Below the pieces are notes generated by a model that saw nothing but the letters and a program-made list of their open reading frames with translations, was not told the origin of the DNA and did no database searches. Positions 1-12,803 of a DNA stretch of 64,000 nucleotides are shown here, piece by piece. Origin of the DNA: Prillingera fragicola (taxonomy: Eukaryota; Basidiomycota; Tremellomycetes; Trichosporonales; Trichosporonaceae); contig BEDY01000002.1 in assembly GCA_002335605.1 (NCBI GenBank), forward strand, positions 434,001-498,000, in the 5' to 3' direction. A program made the position numbers and the translations under genes. Numbering within the stretch: the first letter of the stretch is position 1; each line of letters starts with the position of its first letter.

Positions 1-48
1 CAGTAAAGGGGTTGGCGCCTGGGGCTTCGCCTCGGTCTAGGAACGCAC

Positions 49-645
49 CCATCGCATGAGAAGATCGCCCAGTGCCTTGGGGCTGGATGGGTTTGCTCCA
101 ACATCTTTCAAACGCTGCACCGCAGATTAGCAAAGCTGGACAGTCATGAGTGGGCATGTACTCACGACACCAAACGCGCGGTTCGCGCGGTACACGGCTT
201 CCACACATCGAAACATGGCATCGAGCTTTGGTGGTGGAAGATCTTTCCTCGACCATGCTGCTGCAACTCGCTGGAAAGGTTAGCGGGGCTTCCATATGGA
301 GTATACGGTACGTACGCGGATGACAAGAGTCAATTGCTCAACGTAGAGCTTCTCCGTCTCCATCAAGTCTGATAGAGGATTACGCTTGGCGGCAGAATCC
401 TCTGACAGCGATGCGTCTCGTCGAACTTCCCCTCCGCGAGGGGTGGGCATGGGCCTGCCGACGCCGGCGTTGGTGTTGTATCCAGCATGGTTACCCCAGT
501 TTGCCTGTGCAGCCGGCGGGTCCGCGCGATCTGTGCGGGGCTGACCATAGGCGACTGGGGCGCCGTAGGGATTGTTGGCGCGATGCGGTCGGGACGGCCC
601 AGCAGCAGCAGGCTGATATGGTGCGGCCATTGCCGTTTGCTGCAT
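49..645 (-). CDS. RhoGEF (DH-domain) protein, 5' part, runs off left edge
   Basis: This is a probable guanine-nucleotide exchange factor for a Rho-family GTPase. Three exons can be read on the minus strand: 645-316, 270-166 and 114-49. The last donor (GG|gtgcgt at 48) opens an intron that leaves the window. The first 85 residues are rich in Pro, Ala and Gly and look disordered. Then comes the start of a Dbl-homology domain: METEKLYVEQL, followed in the next exons by AAAWSRKDLPPPKLDAMF and NPSSPKALGDLLMRW, which are DH-helix signatures of fungal RhoGEFs. Exon lengths of 330, 105 and 66 nt keep the frame. The ATG at 645 sits in cttcATGCAG, so a splice acceptor at that site with an exon further upstream cannot be excluded. 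The catalytic C-terminal half and any PH, BAR or CNH domain lie outside, so the subfamily is not assignable. Confidence 0.75.
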
Positions 646-2476
646 GAAGGGGAATGGGTGTTGATGCGAAATATAGAATTACAAGGCAGACGAATGATTA
701 GAGTATCAAGCGAGAGTGTGTTGGTTGTCGTCGAACCTTGTGCAGAGGCAGCCAAGCTTGGCTAGGCCCACCGGAACCAAAGATCTCACTCCTGCGACTC
801 CTGGCACTCGCGTCGGCGGCCGTGATCGACGGACGCGACGATCGGGCACCACTCCAACTGGTGGGACAGCGGCGCGAGATCTGCAGCAGGACGTGTACTT
901 GCCTGTATGATTGCCAGGTATCGTTGACAGTTTGGCCTATGCTTGTCTTGATCAAAAGCAGCCGTTTCCAGTTGGTCAGTCAAGAGCGAGTGGTCGACAA
1001 GAGCGTAAAGTGTCTACGTGACTGATAGAGGGGGTTGCGCTTAGCCCGCCCGTGGGAGTTCTTCCCGTCTCTGGTGTCTTGCCGTTGAGCCCTCTTGGAC
1101 CTTTTGGACCTTTGGGACCTCGACTTGAGATACCGGGGTTAGGGAGTGTGAGGGTGTTTTCGATGAAACGGTGGCCACCATACACTTTGGGCACCTTGGA
1201 TCAGGGCAAACTGGACTCGCGCGATCTCGCGCTTGCACCCTCTACAGCCGCGACCAGTCGGCCATGCCGAGCCAGGTTTAACACATGCTGATCTTATACA
1301 AACCTTAAATGGTAGCTCATAACTTGAGTTGCGCATCGCATCACCTCTGCGCCTCTGCAGACTCTGCAGCTCTGCAGCTTGCAAGATGCTGATGGGCCGA
1401 TGAGCTGATGATGCTGTTGCCGCTACTGGCATTACAAACAAGCGCGTTGGCGGTTACTTGGATGGCAACTGACGCACTACCATCGTTTGTTTATCATGGC
1501 ATAATCTACCGGCGAAGGTCTTAACGTCGTAAACACGTCAAAACAAGACAATGTTTGGGTATGAGGTAAACAGTCGTAATGGGGTATAGACGCTGGGTTC
1601 ATGCGTGCGTAAAGGTCGACATCCCGTTGCATTGTTGCGTAATCCCAAGTATCTGTTGCCCTTCGCTGCAAGTCATCCGCGGCAACCTGGTGCAGCCCGC
1701 GCACGACTTTCGTGCGGCGAGTGGCGGCAGCTGGTGGGCTGGCTTGGCTTTGGAACCTATCATTGAGCCTGCCTGCCTGGCATGATGCCTGACTGGCCTG
1801 ACCCCCTTGGTCCTTGGATCCTGGGCACGGCATGGGCCCTGGAACGTCTATACAGTCAGGGCTTTTTGCTATACTACAACCTTTCCATCTGCGCTCTGCA
1901 CGAGAGCGAAATCACTACTACCAAAGCAAGGGCAGCACGGGATCACAGGGACCGGGGTCCGTAGAGCCTGGTAACGGCGCCACCAACCGCTGGTCTCATC
2001 TTTGAACTGGGTACACGACACCACCCATCCGTCGGAAATTTCAAGACAAGAAGTGTTCACATATTAAAGCGGGTGACCAAATAAAGACAATGAAGGAGAC
2101 TGCGGTAGTGACGTGTCGTTGCTTGTCATTGCTGTTCATGAAATTGCCTGATGCGGCATTGCAAGTCATATCTGGGAGGGCCTTACAGGAACGAGGCGTC
2201 GGGCGATGAGATTGCGAGGTGCAGCCAGGCAGCAGCCAGCAGAACGTCGGTGGCTCATGGCAGCGCGCGGCTGCGAGCGCAATATGGGACGGACACCCAC
2301 TGATTCGAGACATTGTTACTCAAAAGCGTCAAGACAACAAATCTCGTCAAGACTCGACTTTCCAATCCCTTCCTTCACACCGTGCCTACCTAATCATCGC
2401 CCGTACTCTCCCCTACTGGCATCCTCCCACACTCCCCCCCCACTCACCACCGCCAAAAGTCTGGCTCCCCGACACG
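646..2476. other. Divergent intergenic region (RhoGEF / KDM5)
   Basis: About 1.8 kb separates the start of the minus-strand RhoGEF from the start of the plus-strand demethylase. Only short ORFs without family resemblance occur here, and codon use does not look coding. The last 250 bases before 2477 are C-rich pyrimidine tracts (for example around 2425-2450), as expected for a fungal 5' UTR. No tRNA, repeat array or transposon remnant was seen. Part of the right side is probably the KDM5 leader, and part of the left could hold an unrecognised 5' exon of the RhoGEF. Confidence 0.5.
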
Positions 2477-5400
2477 ATGGCCAACGTCGCCGAGGCCACC
2501 GGCATGCGGCCATCGCCCCCTGTCTCGGCCGACAGTGGCCGTGCTACGCGCCTCTCACCACAAAAACCCGAGACTCCACGCTCGACGCGCTCCTCGGCGT
2601 CAGCATCCGGCAAGCCTGTGCATACGCACACGACGCCGCAGAAGCCATCGCCAGCTCAGACGTCACCGTCAAAACCAAAGACCGATTCGGCCCGGAAGCG
2701 CAAGCCAACGTTTGTCTCCTGCATCACTTTCCCAGAGACTGGCCCCCTTCCTCCTCCACCTGTGGAGAACGATGCCGAGCTTCAGCGCAGTCAGCGCAAG
2801 TCCAAGGTCGAAGCACTCAACAAGATTGATCGTGCAGGAACACCGACGACCATTTCTGGGCCAGCGGCGACTTCCTTCGTTCCTCCGCCACCACCTCCTG
2901 CCGGGCCGTCAGTCACACGCAATCCGCTCAAAAGGCCACGAGTGGCCAACCCCCCGTTTGACATTAGCACTGTGCGCACGACAGCTCCTCCAGACCCCGG
3001 TCCCAGCAATGAGCCCCGTGCGTTTGGCCTTCCTACTTGCCCCGCCTACCACCCCACGGCCGAGGAGTTTACCGATCCCATGGCCTACATCGAGTCAATT
3101 TCTGCAGAGGCTTCAAAGTATGGCATCTGCAAGATTGTTCCTCCAGAGGGATGGCACATGCCGTTTGAGCTTGACACGAACGTTTTCCGGTTCAGGACTC
3201 GACTGCAGCGGCTCAACTCTATTGAGGCTGCGTCTCGCGCCAAGATCAACTTTCTCGAGCAGCTGAGCATGTTTCACAACCAGCAGGGCGACGCGGACGC
3301 TCACATACCCATCATTGAGCGCCAACTGCTCGACCTTTGGCTCCTGCGCAAGGAAGTGAACAAGCTGGGTGGCATTGACGAGGTCAACCGACTGAAAGCC
3401 TGGCCGTCGATTACTCAGAATCTAGGCTACAATCCAACTGCAACGGCGCAGGTTCGTGCAGCATATACTCGCATGGTGCTTCCTTTCGAGAACTGGGCAC
3501 TTCGCGCAAAGTCCGTGCCCGAGTCGCCACTCACGCCTCTACCCAGTGCCAATGGCAAGCCGGCAGTGAATGGCATCGCTCACGCCACTCCGGACACTCC
3601 GACCGTAGCTCCCCAAGGAAGAATGGGTATGCGCACATCGCCAAAGCAACGCGCTGCAACGGGCGCCGCTGGATCCTCTCTGTCGGCAGTGTCTTCGGAA
3701 ACACAAGCAGGGCCATCGTCTGTGCCCGCGCCGGGTGGCGCATTGGCGGCACCAATCCGCATCAAGGTGCCAGGTTTCCAGACAAGCAGCCACGGAAGTG
3801 ACAGTGAGCTCAGTGAGGAAGAGTCATCACGAACGTCTTCATCGACATCTACGCCTGAACAGCCAGCCAAGTACGAGAGAGGAGACGTGAGTACAGCAAC
3901 AACGCGAGCCGTGCTGACGGCATAGGTTTGCGAGATATGCGGTTTGGGCAACAATGCGCCAAAGATTCTCCTGTGTGATGGCTGCGACAGAGGTCAGTGA
4001 TGACACATCTAGTTTCGTGGGGCAAAATCTGACGTTCAGGCTTCCACACATTCTGTCTGGATCCTCCTTTGGCTGGTATTCCTACGAACGAGTGGTATTG
4101 CACCGCTTGCCTTTTGGGAACAGGCGATGACTACGGCTTTGACGAGGGAGAAGACCACTCTCTGCCCAGTTTCCAGGCCCGGGATTCCGCATTCACCTAT
4201 GCGTGGTTCAACCGTTACAGGCCCACACACTCTCCTCTTGGACCCCTGACGCGCAGGATCGGCAATGCCACCGTTTCAGAGGGAGATGTGGAGAAAGAGT
4301 TTTGGCGACTCGTGGAGAGCCAGGACGACACGGTCGAGGTCGAGTACGGTGCCGACGTGCACTCGACGACCCACGGCAGCGCAGCTCCCACACTTGAGAC
4401 ACACCCCAACAGCCCCTACGCACAAAGCCCCTGGAACTTGAACAACGTTGCCATTCTGCGCGACTCGCTGCTGCGTTACATCAAGTCTGACATATCCGGC
4501 ATGACTGTGCCTTGGATCTATGTTGGCATGCTGTTCTCCGCCTTCTGCTGGCACAACGAGGACCACTACACGTACAGTGTCAACTACAGTGAGTTTTCCT
4601 TGAGAACTGACCTTGGGCATCAGCGCTGACCAGACAGTGTTCTGGGGTGAAACCAAGACGTGGTACGGTGTGCCGGGCAGCCAGGCAGAGCGGCTAGAGA
4701 CTGCTATCAAGAGCGAGGCACCAGAGCTGTTTGAGCGTCAGCCCTCTCTCCTCTACCAGCTTGTTACCATGATGAACCCCGGAAGGATCAGGGATTCCGG
4801 AGTGGACGTCTACGCATGCGACCAGCGTCCAAACGAGTTTGTCATTACCTTCCCCAAGGCCTACCACTGTGGCTTCAACCACGGCGTAAGTTAAATTACA
4901 TAGACAGCCGCTGACCTTGTAGCTCAACTTCAACGAAGCTGTCAACTTTGCCCTGCCCGATTGGCTCTCTGACGCCAAAGAGTCGGTCCTGCGCTACAAG
5001 CAGCACGCCAAGGCCCCCGTGTTTTCGCACAACGAGCTTCTTATCACCATTACTCTTTACTCGGACACCATCAAGACTGCCTTATGGTTTGTTACACAGC
5101 ACTAAGTTGACGCTAACGATCAGGCTTGCTGGACACTTGAAAGACATGGTGCAGGATGAGACAGACAGAAGGCAACGCCTCCGCCTTCTCGCTCCGGACT
5201 TGCCCGAGGTTGTCGTGGAAGAGGATGTTCCCGAGGAGCAGTACCAGTGCTGCGTGTGCAAGGGATTCTGCTACCTCTCGCAGATGACTTGCTCGTGCAC
5301 CAAGCTCGTTACCTGCTTGGAGCACTCTGAGCAGCTCTGCGCATGCCCCTGGTCCAGCCACACGCTGCGGGAACGTTTCTCCGAGGCGCAGCTGCAGGAC

Positions 5401-8237
5401 ATTCTCGACGTCGTTGTCGCCCGCGCCCAGCAGCCTGAGCAGTGGGAGACTCGCCGACAGGCTCTCTTGGAGGTGGCTCGTCCGTCCCTCAAATCGCTGA
5501 AGCAGCTTGTTACCGATGGGGAGCGCATCCCCTACCCTCTCAAGAACTTTGACGATATGAGCGCTTTCGTCGCTCGTGCCAATTCATGGCTCGAAAGGGC
5601 GACCGCAATCAGCACGAGGAAGAGCACCGGCCGCAGGAGAAAGGGTCGCCAGAGCGAAGTCGCCGCCGATGACGAGGATGTCGACCGTAGCCCCGAGGCT
5701 CTCGAGGCTCTTGTGCGTGAGGCCGACCAGCTGGCCTTTGATGCTCCAGAGATTGCTCAGCTGTGGCAGATTGCCGACTCGATGAAGAGCTTCCGCAAAG
5801 AGGCCGCCGTCATCCTCCAGACACCTGACGCCAAGCTCAACTATGAGGACTGCAAAACGGCTCTCATCTTGGGACAAAGCCTCAACGTCGAACTGCCTGA
5901 AGTTGCGGAACTGGCCAAGGTGGTGGCTCGTCTCCAGTGGTATCACAAGGTGGAGGAAGAGGTCGACGACCGTACCCTGCAGTACTCGGACATCGTCAAC
6001 CTACTCGAGGAGGCCAGCGAGTGTGGTATCCCCGAGGACCACAGTGGAGTGACAGAACTGCGCCGTCGTGAGCAGACTGGACGTGCTTGGAAAGAGGCGG
6101 TGGACAAACTTCTTTCTTCAAAGTTCATCGCCCTCGACGACATTTCGAACCTTGTCAGTGGACAAGAGTACACACCCACATCTGTGGAGACGATGCGTCA
6201 GCTCGAGAACATCAAGAAGACTGCCGTCCACTGGAAGATGCAGGCGTTGAACCTTCTGGCCTTTGGTGGAACAGCGGGCTCTGCCCAGCGACTCTGCAAG
6301 GCAGTTCGCTCCGCTAGCGGACCTCTTGGCCGCGTCGAGATCCCCGAGATTGCCAAGCTGGAGGCCGAGCTCGACTTTACGGCGCAGTGGAGCAAGGGTA
6401 TCGCAGACGTCTTGAACGTGCCGGTCAACAAGGTCGCATCGTCAATCAACCAGCTTCAGCGCCAGGTTGAAGCTCATTTGCGGCCAGAGGACGACTACCC
6501 GGACGCCAAGGATGCCGCTGCTGGTTCCAAAAAGGTTGCGTGCTTCTGTCGCGATCCTGAGACCAACTCGATGCTGGAATGCCCTACGTGCAAGGGAAAA
6601 TACCACCCGAAGTGCGTCGGCGTCAACGTCAAGAGCGCGTCCGGCATTGCCGCCGCTCAGAAGACGTTCCAGTGCCAGATGTGTCTGCGGCTGCAGTACA
6701 ACGACCGCCCTTCTCTCACCGCAATCGGCGCCTTTACCGACCCTGTCAAGTGGAACTTTGTCATTAAGCCACCAGAGTTTGATTTGCTTCAGAAGACGAC
6801 CGCGGCGGCCCTGCGCTATGCGACGGTTCTTGTACCAGTCATTGACCCGTGGAGCGAGTGCCACAGCCGCACGCTCACCCTTGTGGGCCATCTCCTGCGC
6901 AAGATGTGGAACCTCCCGATCGTCATGGACGCATTCAACACTGCTACCAAGGAAATGGTTGTCTTTGAGGAGTGGCTGCACTACCGCCTGCGTGAGCTGC
7001 AAGGCAAAAGCGCTCGTGGCCGAGCTCGCAAACCCAAGTTCCATCTAGCTGGCGCACATCCTCACGAGTTCTCGTGCATCTGCACGACGGAGCCTCTCGA
7101 CCACCTCCTCACCATTAGTTGCACCAAGTGTCAGCAGGGCTTCCACCTGTCTTGCGTGCAGGCTCCTATAGCCCTCGCAAACGGAGATGCCCGTGTTGGA
7201 TGGCGCTGCCCGTTCTGCATTGTCAAGACCGGCAAGGCCCCGCCCCGTGGACAAGAGTTTGACCTGCGTATTCAAATGGAGGGTGAGTTCCCTGCCTATC
7301 ATCGTTCACATTTACTGACCCCGCAGACAAACTTGGCACTTCAGAGTTCGTGCACTGGCGCAAGACCCTTGCCGAGTATGCCGAGACGCCCATTCCTCTC
7401 ATGCTCCCGCCTAGCCACGACGCGGTAGTGCTCACCTGCACAAAGTTCTCGCCGCCAACAGTACCGGAAGGCTTTGAGAGGCCAGTGTTTGTTGAGCAAG
7501 AGGAAGCGGACAACAAGCGCAAGCGGCGCAAGACGGAAACCGCACCGTTGCCAGTCGCCAACTCTCGCGCAGCGACCTCAAGTCCAGCCGTCTCTCGTGC
7601 TTCTGGTGCGACTGTGCCACCGTCCCCTGTGGTCTATGCCGCCGCTCCGGCCGTTCAATCTGCGCTGGTGGGCCCAGCTGTGCCATCGCAGAATGAGCCT
7701 GCCAAGAATGTCCGTTCAAATGGCCGACTCTACTACCCCACCCACTCGATTGTCCCTTGGTCCAACACGGAAATGTTCTCGCAGTTCCAGGTCGCACCTC
7801 GTCCTCCTGCGGGACATCCCACGGGACCTCCCACGGGCCCTCCTGCCGTCCACCCCAGCGGTCCATCCATGGGGCCTGCCCCGGCCTCTCAACCGCCCCA
7901 ACCACACAGGTTCTCAGCAGACACGATTGCCCCCGTGCGTCCTGCCCATCATTCTCCTCCTCCCGCCTACCCTGTTGCGAGTGCGCCGATATCGAGCGCG
8001 CCAGTCCCCCCACGTCCCGTTCTGCCACCTCCAGCCGCGGCTCCACCTTATGAAGAACCACGCGGCCCCGTCGCATACGGCAACGTACACTCTTCGCCTA
8101 CAGTTGGCACCGCGAATGGGATCACGATCCCGGCCAAGCGACCACACGCTGCGCTTGACGAGGCCGTCGCTGCGCCAGTAGCCAAAAAGCCGATGACACC
8201 AAACCCATCTGTTCAAGCCCCAGCGCCTGGGGCGTAG
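2477..8237 (+). CDS. KDM5/JARID1-type JmjC histone H3K4 demethylase (Rum1-like)
   Basis: This gene encodes a nuclear Fe(II)/2-oxoglutarate demethylase predicted to act on methylated H3K4. Exons 2477-3886, 3926-3992, 4040-4588, 4638-4885, 4923-5086, 5124-7282 and 7327-8237 join in frame to 1835 residues; the introns are 37-49 nt. Domains in order: JmjN (about 185-235), ARID (about 245-335), a PHD finger (471-520, starting VCEICGLGNN), JmjC (about 600-780), a C5HC2 zinc finger (about 855-895), a helical PLU-1-like region, a second PHD (about 1285-1340), a third PHD (about 1463-1515) and a Pro-rich tail. Iron ligands are visible as HNE (about H664, E666) and the His of AYHCGFN (about H752). ATG 2477 is the first ATG in its open frame. 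The family includes Ustilago Rum1, a repressor linked to mating control. That role is not shown here. Confidence 0.93.
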
Positions 8238-8450
8238 TCTGCTCGTCGTATGCTTACACTACATTGTTGCGTGTCGTGTGACTCACGAAATGCATGTATT
8301 TGTTACTCAACCCAAGTGAAAACGTCGCTTTGCTGCATCGAGGGATCTTCAAATTGGCTGACGCTTATCACCAGTCAAATGAACACGAGCATGACTGCAT
8401 TTTTATGGATGCTTTTTTGGCTATGGGAGGGGGTATATATGTGTTGAGGA

Positions 8451-11190
8451 TTACGAGAGCTGGATCTCTTCGTCGGCGCCGTCATCGACGGCAGGGGCGT
8501 CGCCACCCTCAGTGTCGATTTCATCAAGGACGTCCTTTGCCACAGGTGGCGGCACGTCGACATTGTGGGTGACCTTCGCCTCAAAGTGCAGCGTCCACGA
8601 GGGGAGGAGCTTGCGCGCAGAGACCTGCTCAGAGGTCAGAGTGGTGCCATATGTGAGCGGTGCGACGTAGAAGAAGCAGCCGATAAAGGCGGCCGACAGA
8701 ACGCCAAGAACGATCAGGCCGGTGCGGCCAACGTAGGCGCGGACGGCAGGGCGGAGGCGAGTGCGAGGACCCGCAGCTGACATTGGGTAGTTGACAGCCT
8801 CAACAAGGATGAAGTTGAGCACGGTGCCAGCAACCAATGCAGAGGCCAGGTGTGCGGGCAGGTAGTGGTGAAGGAAACGCTGACGCTCCATGGTGTAGAA
8901 GGGGAAGTAGTGGAACGCCCAGGCGCCAAGGAAGAAGCCAGTGTTGCGGAACAGGCGGTTGCGCACATCCTCCTCGATGGGCTCGATGCCACGGCGGCGA
9001 GCAAGGAGGTCGGCGCCAATCACCCCGACAAAGATGGACAACGCAACCGAACAGATCCACCAGTCGAGAATGTTACCGATCATGTAGATCTGCTGCTTCT
9101 TCTCGTTGTTGGTCCAGAACGAGACACCGTTGAGGCAGAAGGGCCACTCAATGGGAGTCGACGCGTACGGGTGACTGCTCGACAGGCCAGCGTTGTGCTG
9201 CAGCATAAGGATCTGCAGCTCAAACCACTTCTTGAAGAAGTTCATGTGCCTGACAGGCTTGTCCTCGACGTGGGCAGTGCGGTTGCGGAAGTCCTGGCCC
9301 TGGCCATCCTCAATAATCTCGCCTCCCATCCAGTAGAGGCTGCGCTCGGGGGCAGTCTTGTGACCGTTGACCTCCTGCTGCCCGTGAGCCCAGTCGGGGA
9401 GGACCTCGCGGTGCGTCCAGAGGAACACATGAGTCTTCATGTGCATGACCTTGAACAGCGACGCGAGGGTCTTGATAGGCTCGCCCTCGTGAGCGTCCTG
9501 AACCTGCAGCTGGAAGTACGTCTCCTCCTTGCGGTCCTCGTTGTTGGGGTCGATGGTGGTGAACTCCTGATTGGTCGGCATCGTAGGCGACGCCACATCG
9601 TGCGTAAGGAGTATCGTGTTGGTCTGCACATGGCGGAACTGCACGATATCGTTGTGGCGAACGACACGACCGCGGCCAGTGTCAGGGATGGGTTGCGTGG
9701 GGATGATCTGCCAGTTGTTGTTCGTGTCGTTGTGGGGATAGCACGTCACCTGCTGCCCCTGGGAGCTAATGCGGCCATCGGGGTAACGAAGGGGATATTT
9801 GTCAGAGTGAGAGTGAAGCAGCTCCTTGGTGTCTTTGTGCTGCAGAGTGATGGTGTCGTAGTACCGGATCTCTGTAACAAGTCAGCGTTGCGAGACCAAA
9901 TGACGTACCCTGCGCGTTGAGCAGGAGCTCGTTGCCGGTCAGCGTCTCCTGAAACTGGGTGCTCATAAAACTGTCACCCGGTCCAGAGAACTTGAGAATC
10001 TTGAAGTGGATCCAGAAGAAGGAGAGGTAAATAATGAAAGGCACGATAATGAGGCCAATAGCACGGTAAACGAAGTGGCGCCACCAGTAACGCTTACAAG
10101 TCAGTTTTTGACACGCCACGATTGACCCACCATTGAGAAGCCACGCTTGATGTCCAGAATGCCCCAGAGGTCCCAGAGGACTGCGGCGCCTACGGTGAGG
10201 AAGGTGAAGAGGCCAACCATCTTGCAGCCAAGAGTACACGCCAGCGAAGCGCCGGTCGCGAGCATCCAGCCCCACCACGTAGGGGTGAACTCGCGATATC
10301 GCTGCTGGTGAAACTTGACGTAGCAGAAGAGGGAGAGGGCCATGAAAAGCACCAGCGGAGCGTCGAGCAGAATGAGACGGGTGTGAGTGATGTGACCGTT
10401 ATCTGCGAGGTTAGCCCTGTCTATCATCTCAGAACCCTTTTAGCTTACCAAAGACAATGAGCAGCGCTGAGAAGGCAGCAATAGCAACCGGGTAGCCACT
10501 CTCGCGCATAGTCGCGTACACCAGAGGGACAGTCAGAGTACCCAGGATGGCGGCAAAGTTACGCATGGCCACATAGGGCACATTCTCGTCAAGGTAGCTG
10601 TCGCCGATGTTCTCGAAGCCAAAGTTGCCGTCATATCCAGCAGCCCAGCCAGCAAGAGCATTAAGCATCTTGGCGAAGGGAGGGTGCACATCGAAGTAGT
10701 ACTCGCGGCGAAGGTACTGCGAAGCAAAGCCACCGAAATGCACCTCATCAAAGACAACCTCGGTTGGGTGGCCAATGTTCCAGAAGCGCAAGAAGGCGGC
10801 CATCAACGTGAGGGCCACCGCAGTGGCCCACGACGTGATCTGCTCCTTGCGAACGTCCGTCTCGGGAATGTATGCACGGGGCCTAACGTCCTGGATCATT
10901 AGCAACTGCATCGCTGGAAGGACGGCTGCGGCGCAATGTGGATGCGTCGTGGCTCTGGCAACAAAGTAACCTGCACACAAGAGAAGCATGCTTATAACGG
11001 TTCAGGACTACCTGGCAGGCATTCCTTGCCAGAGTTGACGTCCTGGGTAACATAGGCTGGACCTCCACGATGCAACGCCGATTGTACGCTCGGCACTCAC
11101 CTTGTGGTCGTCGTTGTAGCCAGCCTCCACAGTCTGTGGAAGCGGAGAGTGGCCGCCCTGCGGGCGCCTGTGGCGCACCTGGACCGACAT
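8451..11190 (-). CDS. Dolichyl-phosphate-mannose protein O-mannosyltransferase, PMT4-like
   Basis: This ER multi-pass enzyme transfers mannose from dolichol-phosphate-mannose to Ser/Thr of secretory proteins. Exons on the minus strand are 11190-11101, 10890-10449, 10402-10131, 10092-9909 and 9871-8451, giving 802 residues. The N-terminal PMT domain carries the acidic FDEVHFGGF loop and the HPPFAKML motif. A central MIR-repeat region follows (YYDTITLQHKDT, then QGQQVTCYPHNDTNN), and then C-terminal membrane helices containing HYFPFYTMERQRFLHHYLPA. FENIGDSY plus the RISSQGQQVT MIR sequence resembles the PMT4 subfamily more than PMT1 or PMT2. That is a judgement from memory, not an alignment. 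The C-terminus is acidic and cytosolic-looking, without a KKXX signal. Its 3' end converges on the KDM5 gene with about 210 bp between them. Confidence 0.88.
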
Positions 11191-11488
11191 TGTGATATTG
11201 AAGAGTGAAGTCTAATTCAGATGTCTCCAGTGCGATGTATCCAAAGTCAAGTCGCGTCCTCCCGCATGGCGCGTCCGGCTATTGTGACGTGACGTGGCAA
11301 ATTGGGTCCTCTTTGTGATACTACCGGCTGAGATCGCATCCCTGCGCAGGCTGCATGCATGCATCCCCGCTGCAAACTATGACTGCGCTGTGCGTAGAAC
11401 ATGTAGTCTGGACAACACTTTTGCATCACTGCGGTCTAGGGTCAAGCAGCAGAGAGTCTGCTTGACCATGCAACTGGGTCTCTTGTGC

Positions 11489-12803
11489 CTACAAAGTGGC
11501 GTCCTGCTCCTGCAACCGGGTCCACTCGACCAACGCAGCCATGGTCAGGCCCTGGCCATAGGGCATGGAAATGAGAGGAATTTGTTTATAGAAGTCGACA
11601 GTCTCACCAATAGGTGTGCCATAGGACACATTGACGACTGTCCCGTCGGGCTCAATGTTACCGACAACCGCTCTCTCTGCTGCTGGGACGTAGGTAGCCC
11701 GGTCGAGTATACCCTGCCACTGATCAGCTTCGATGCCCCCAGACTACCAAGAGACTCACTGTGCGAACCCCCATCAAGATACCTGCGGCAAAACCAGCTG
11801 ATCCGCTGACCTCGAGGTAGCTGGTAGCGTCGTCCAGAATAGTGTGCCACAAGCCCGACGAGTCCTGCAGCTCGAGGAGTGCATCGACCTGGCGGCGAAA
11901 GGTGGCGACTACGGTACGATAGGTGGGGTCGTTGGCAGGAAGCTTGCCATCAAGAATCTCCAACAACAGAGGAATCGCGTACGTGATCCAGCTGTTTCCT
12001 CGAGCCCACAATGCGCGTGCAAAGTTGTGCCCGGTCCTCCCGGTGAACTGCCAGCCATGGAACCACAGGCCAGACACAGTGTCCTGGAGATAGCGAGTGT
12101 GAACAAGACATTGGTATTTTGCCTCCTCAATATATTCCGGACGGTCCAGAAGAACCCCAATGCGCGCCAAGGGGACGACGGTCATGAAGAGGGTGTCGTC
12201 CCACAGCTGCTCCGGGTTATCCTGGCGATATGTGACTGGGCATCAGCGTCTCCGTCATTGGCGCTGGCTCACTATGCTGGAAACCGCCTTCCTTGGTCTT
12301 CGCCAATCCGTTCATCGCCCACTCAGCCCAGTCCTCCACCCACGCCGACCAGGGCTCGCCCTTCACACGCCCGTCCTGGAGATACGAAGCAAGAGAGTAC
12401 AAGGGAGCCATAGTGTTGATATTCTTAGGTGCCCCCTCGCCATTGGTGGCATTATTTTGCATCTCAAGCCAGTCCATGACCGTCTTCTGAGCGTACGCAG
12501 CGCCAGGTGAGGCAGGCCGAGCCGCAGAGTACTGTTGGTGGTCAGTTGGCACTCAGCTCAGAGCCAACATACGTTGTACAAAACAGCCAGAGCGACTCCC
12601 TGGTTCCAGTCCCAGCCAGCCCATTCCTTCTGATTGATCACCTTACCGTCACGACTTGTGACAGTTGCGGTCCCAGTCTCGTCCTTGAGGTGGACGAGGC
12701 TGTCTGTGAGCAGACGGACAAGCTCGTCGACCCTTTCGGCGGTGAGGTCTTTGGTCGAGCTCGGGGTGAAAGGCAGGTTTTTTGGTTCGGCCACGCTAGT
12801 CAT
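11489..12803 (-). CDS. Glycoside hydrolase family 105/88-like unsaturated glycuronyl hydrolase
   Basis: The product is predicted to hydrolyse the unsaturated uronic acid left at the non-reducing end of oligosaccharides by lyases, classically unsaturated rhamnogalacturonan. Exons 12803-12573, 12531-12273, 12235-11760 and 11713-11489 keep phase and give 396 residues, the usual length for a six-hairpin GH105 enzyme. Recognisable stretches are NQKEWAGWDWNQGVALAVLY, LWDDTLFMTVVPLARIG with the conserved acidic pair, GLWFHGWQF, RALWARGNSWITYA, ELQDSSGLWHTILDD and the final MPYGQGLTMAALVE. There is no signal peptide, so the enzyme is probably cytosolic. The next gene upstream on the same strand is a GH78 rhamnosidase, which supports a role in rhamnose-containing oligosaccharide use. 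GH88 and GH105 are close relatives, so substrate is inferred. Confidence 0.88.

Noticed and set aside
8850..9920. 356-codon ORF on the plus strand
   Set aside because: Antisense to the PMT last exon.
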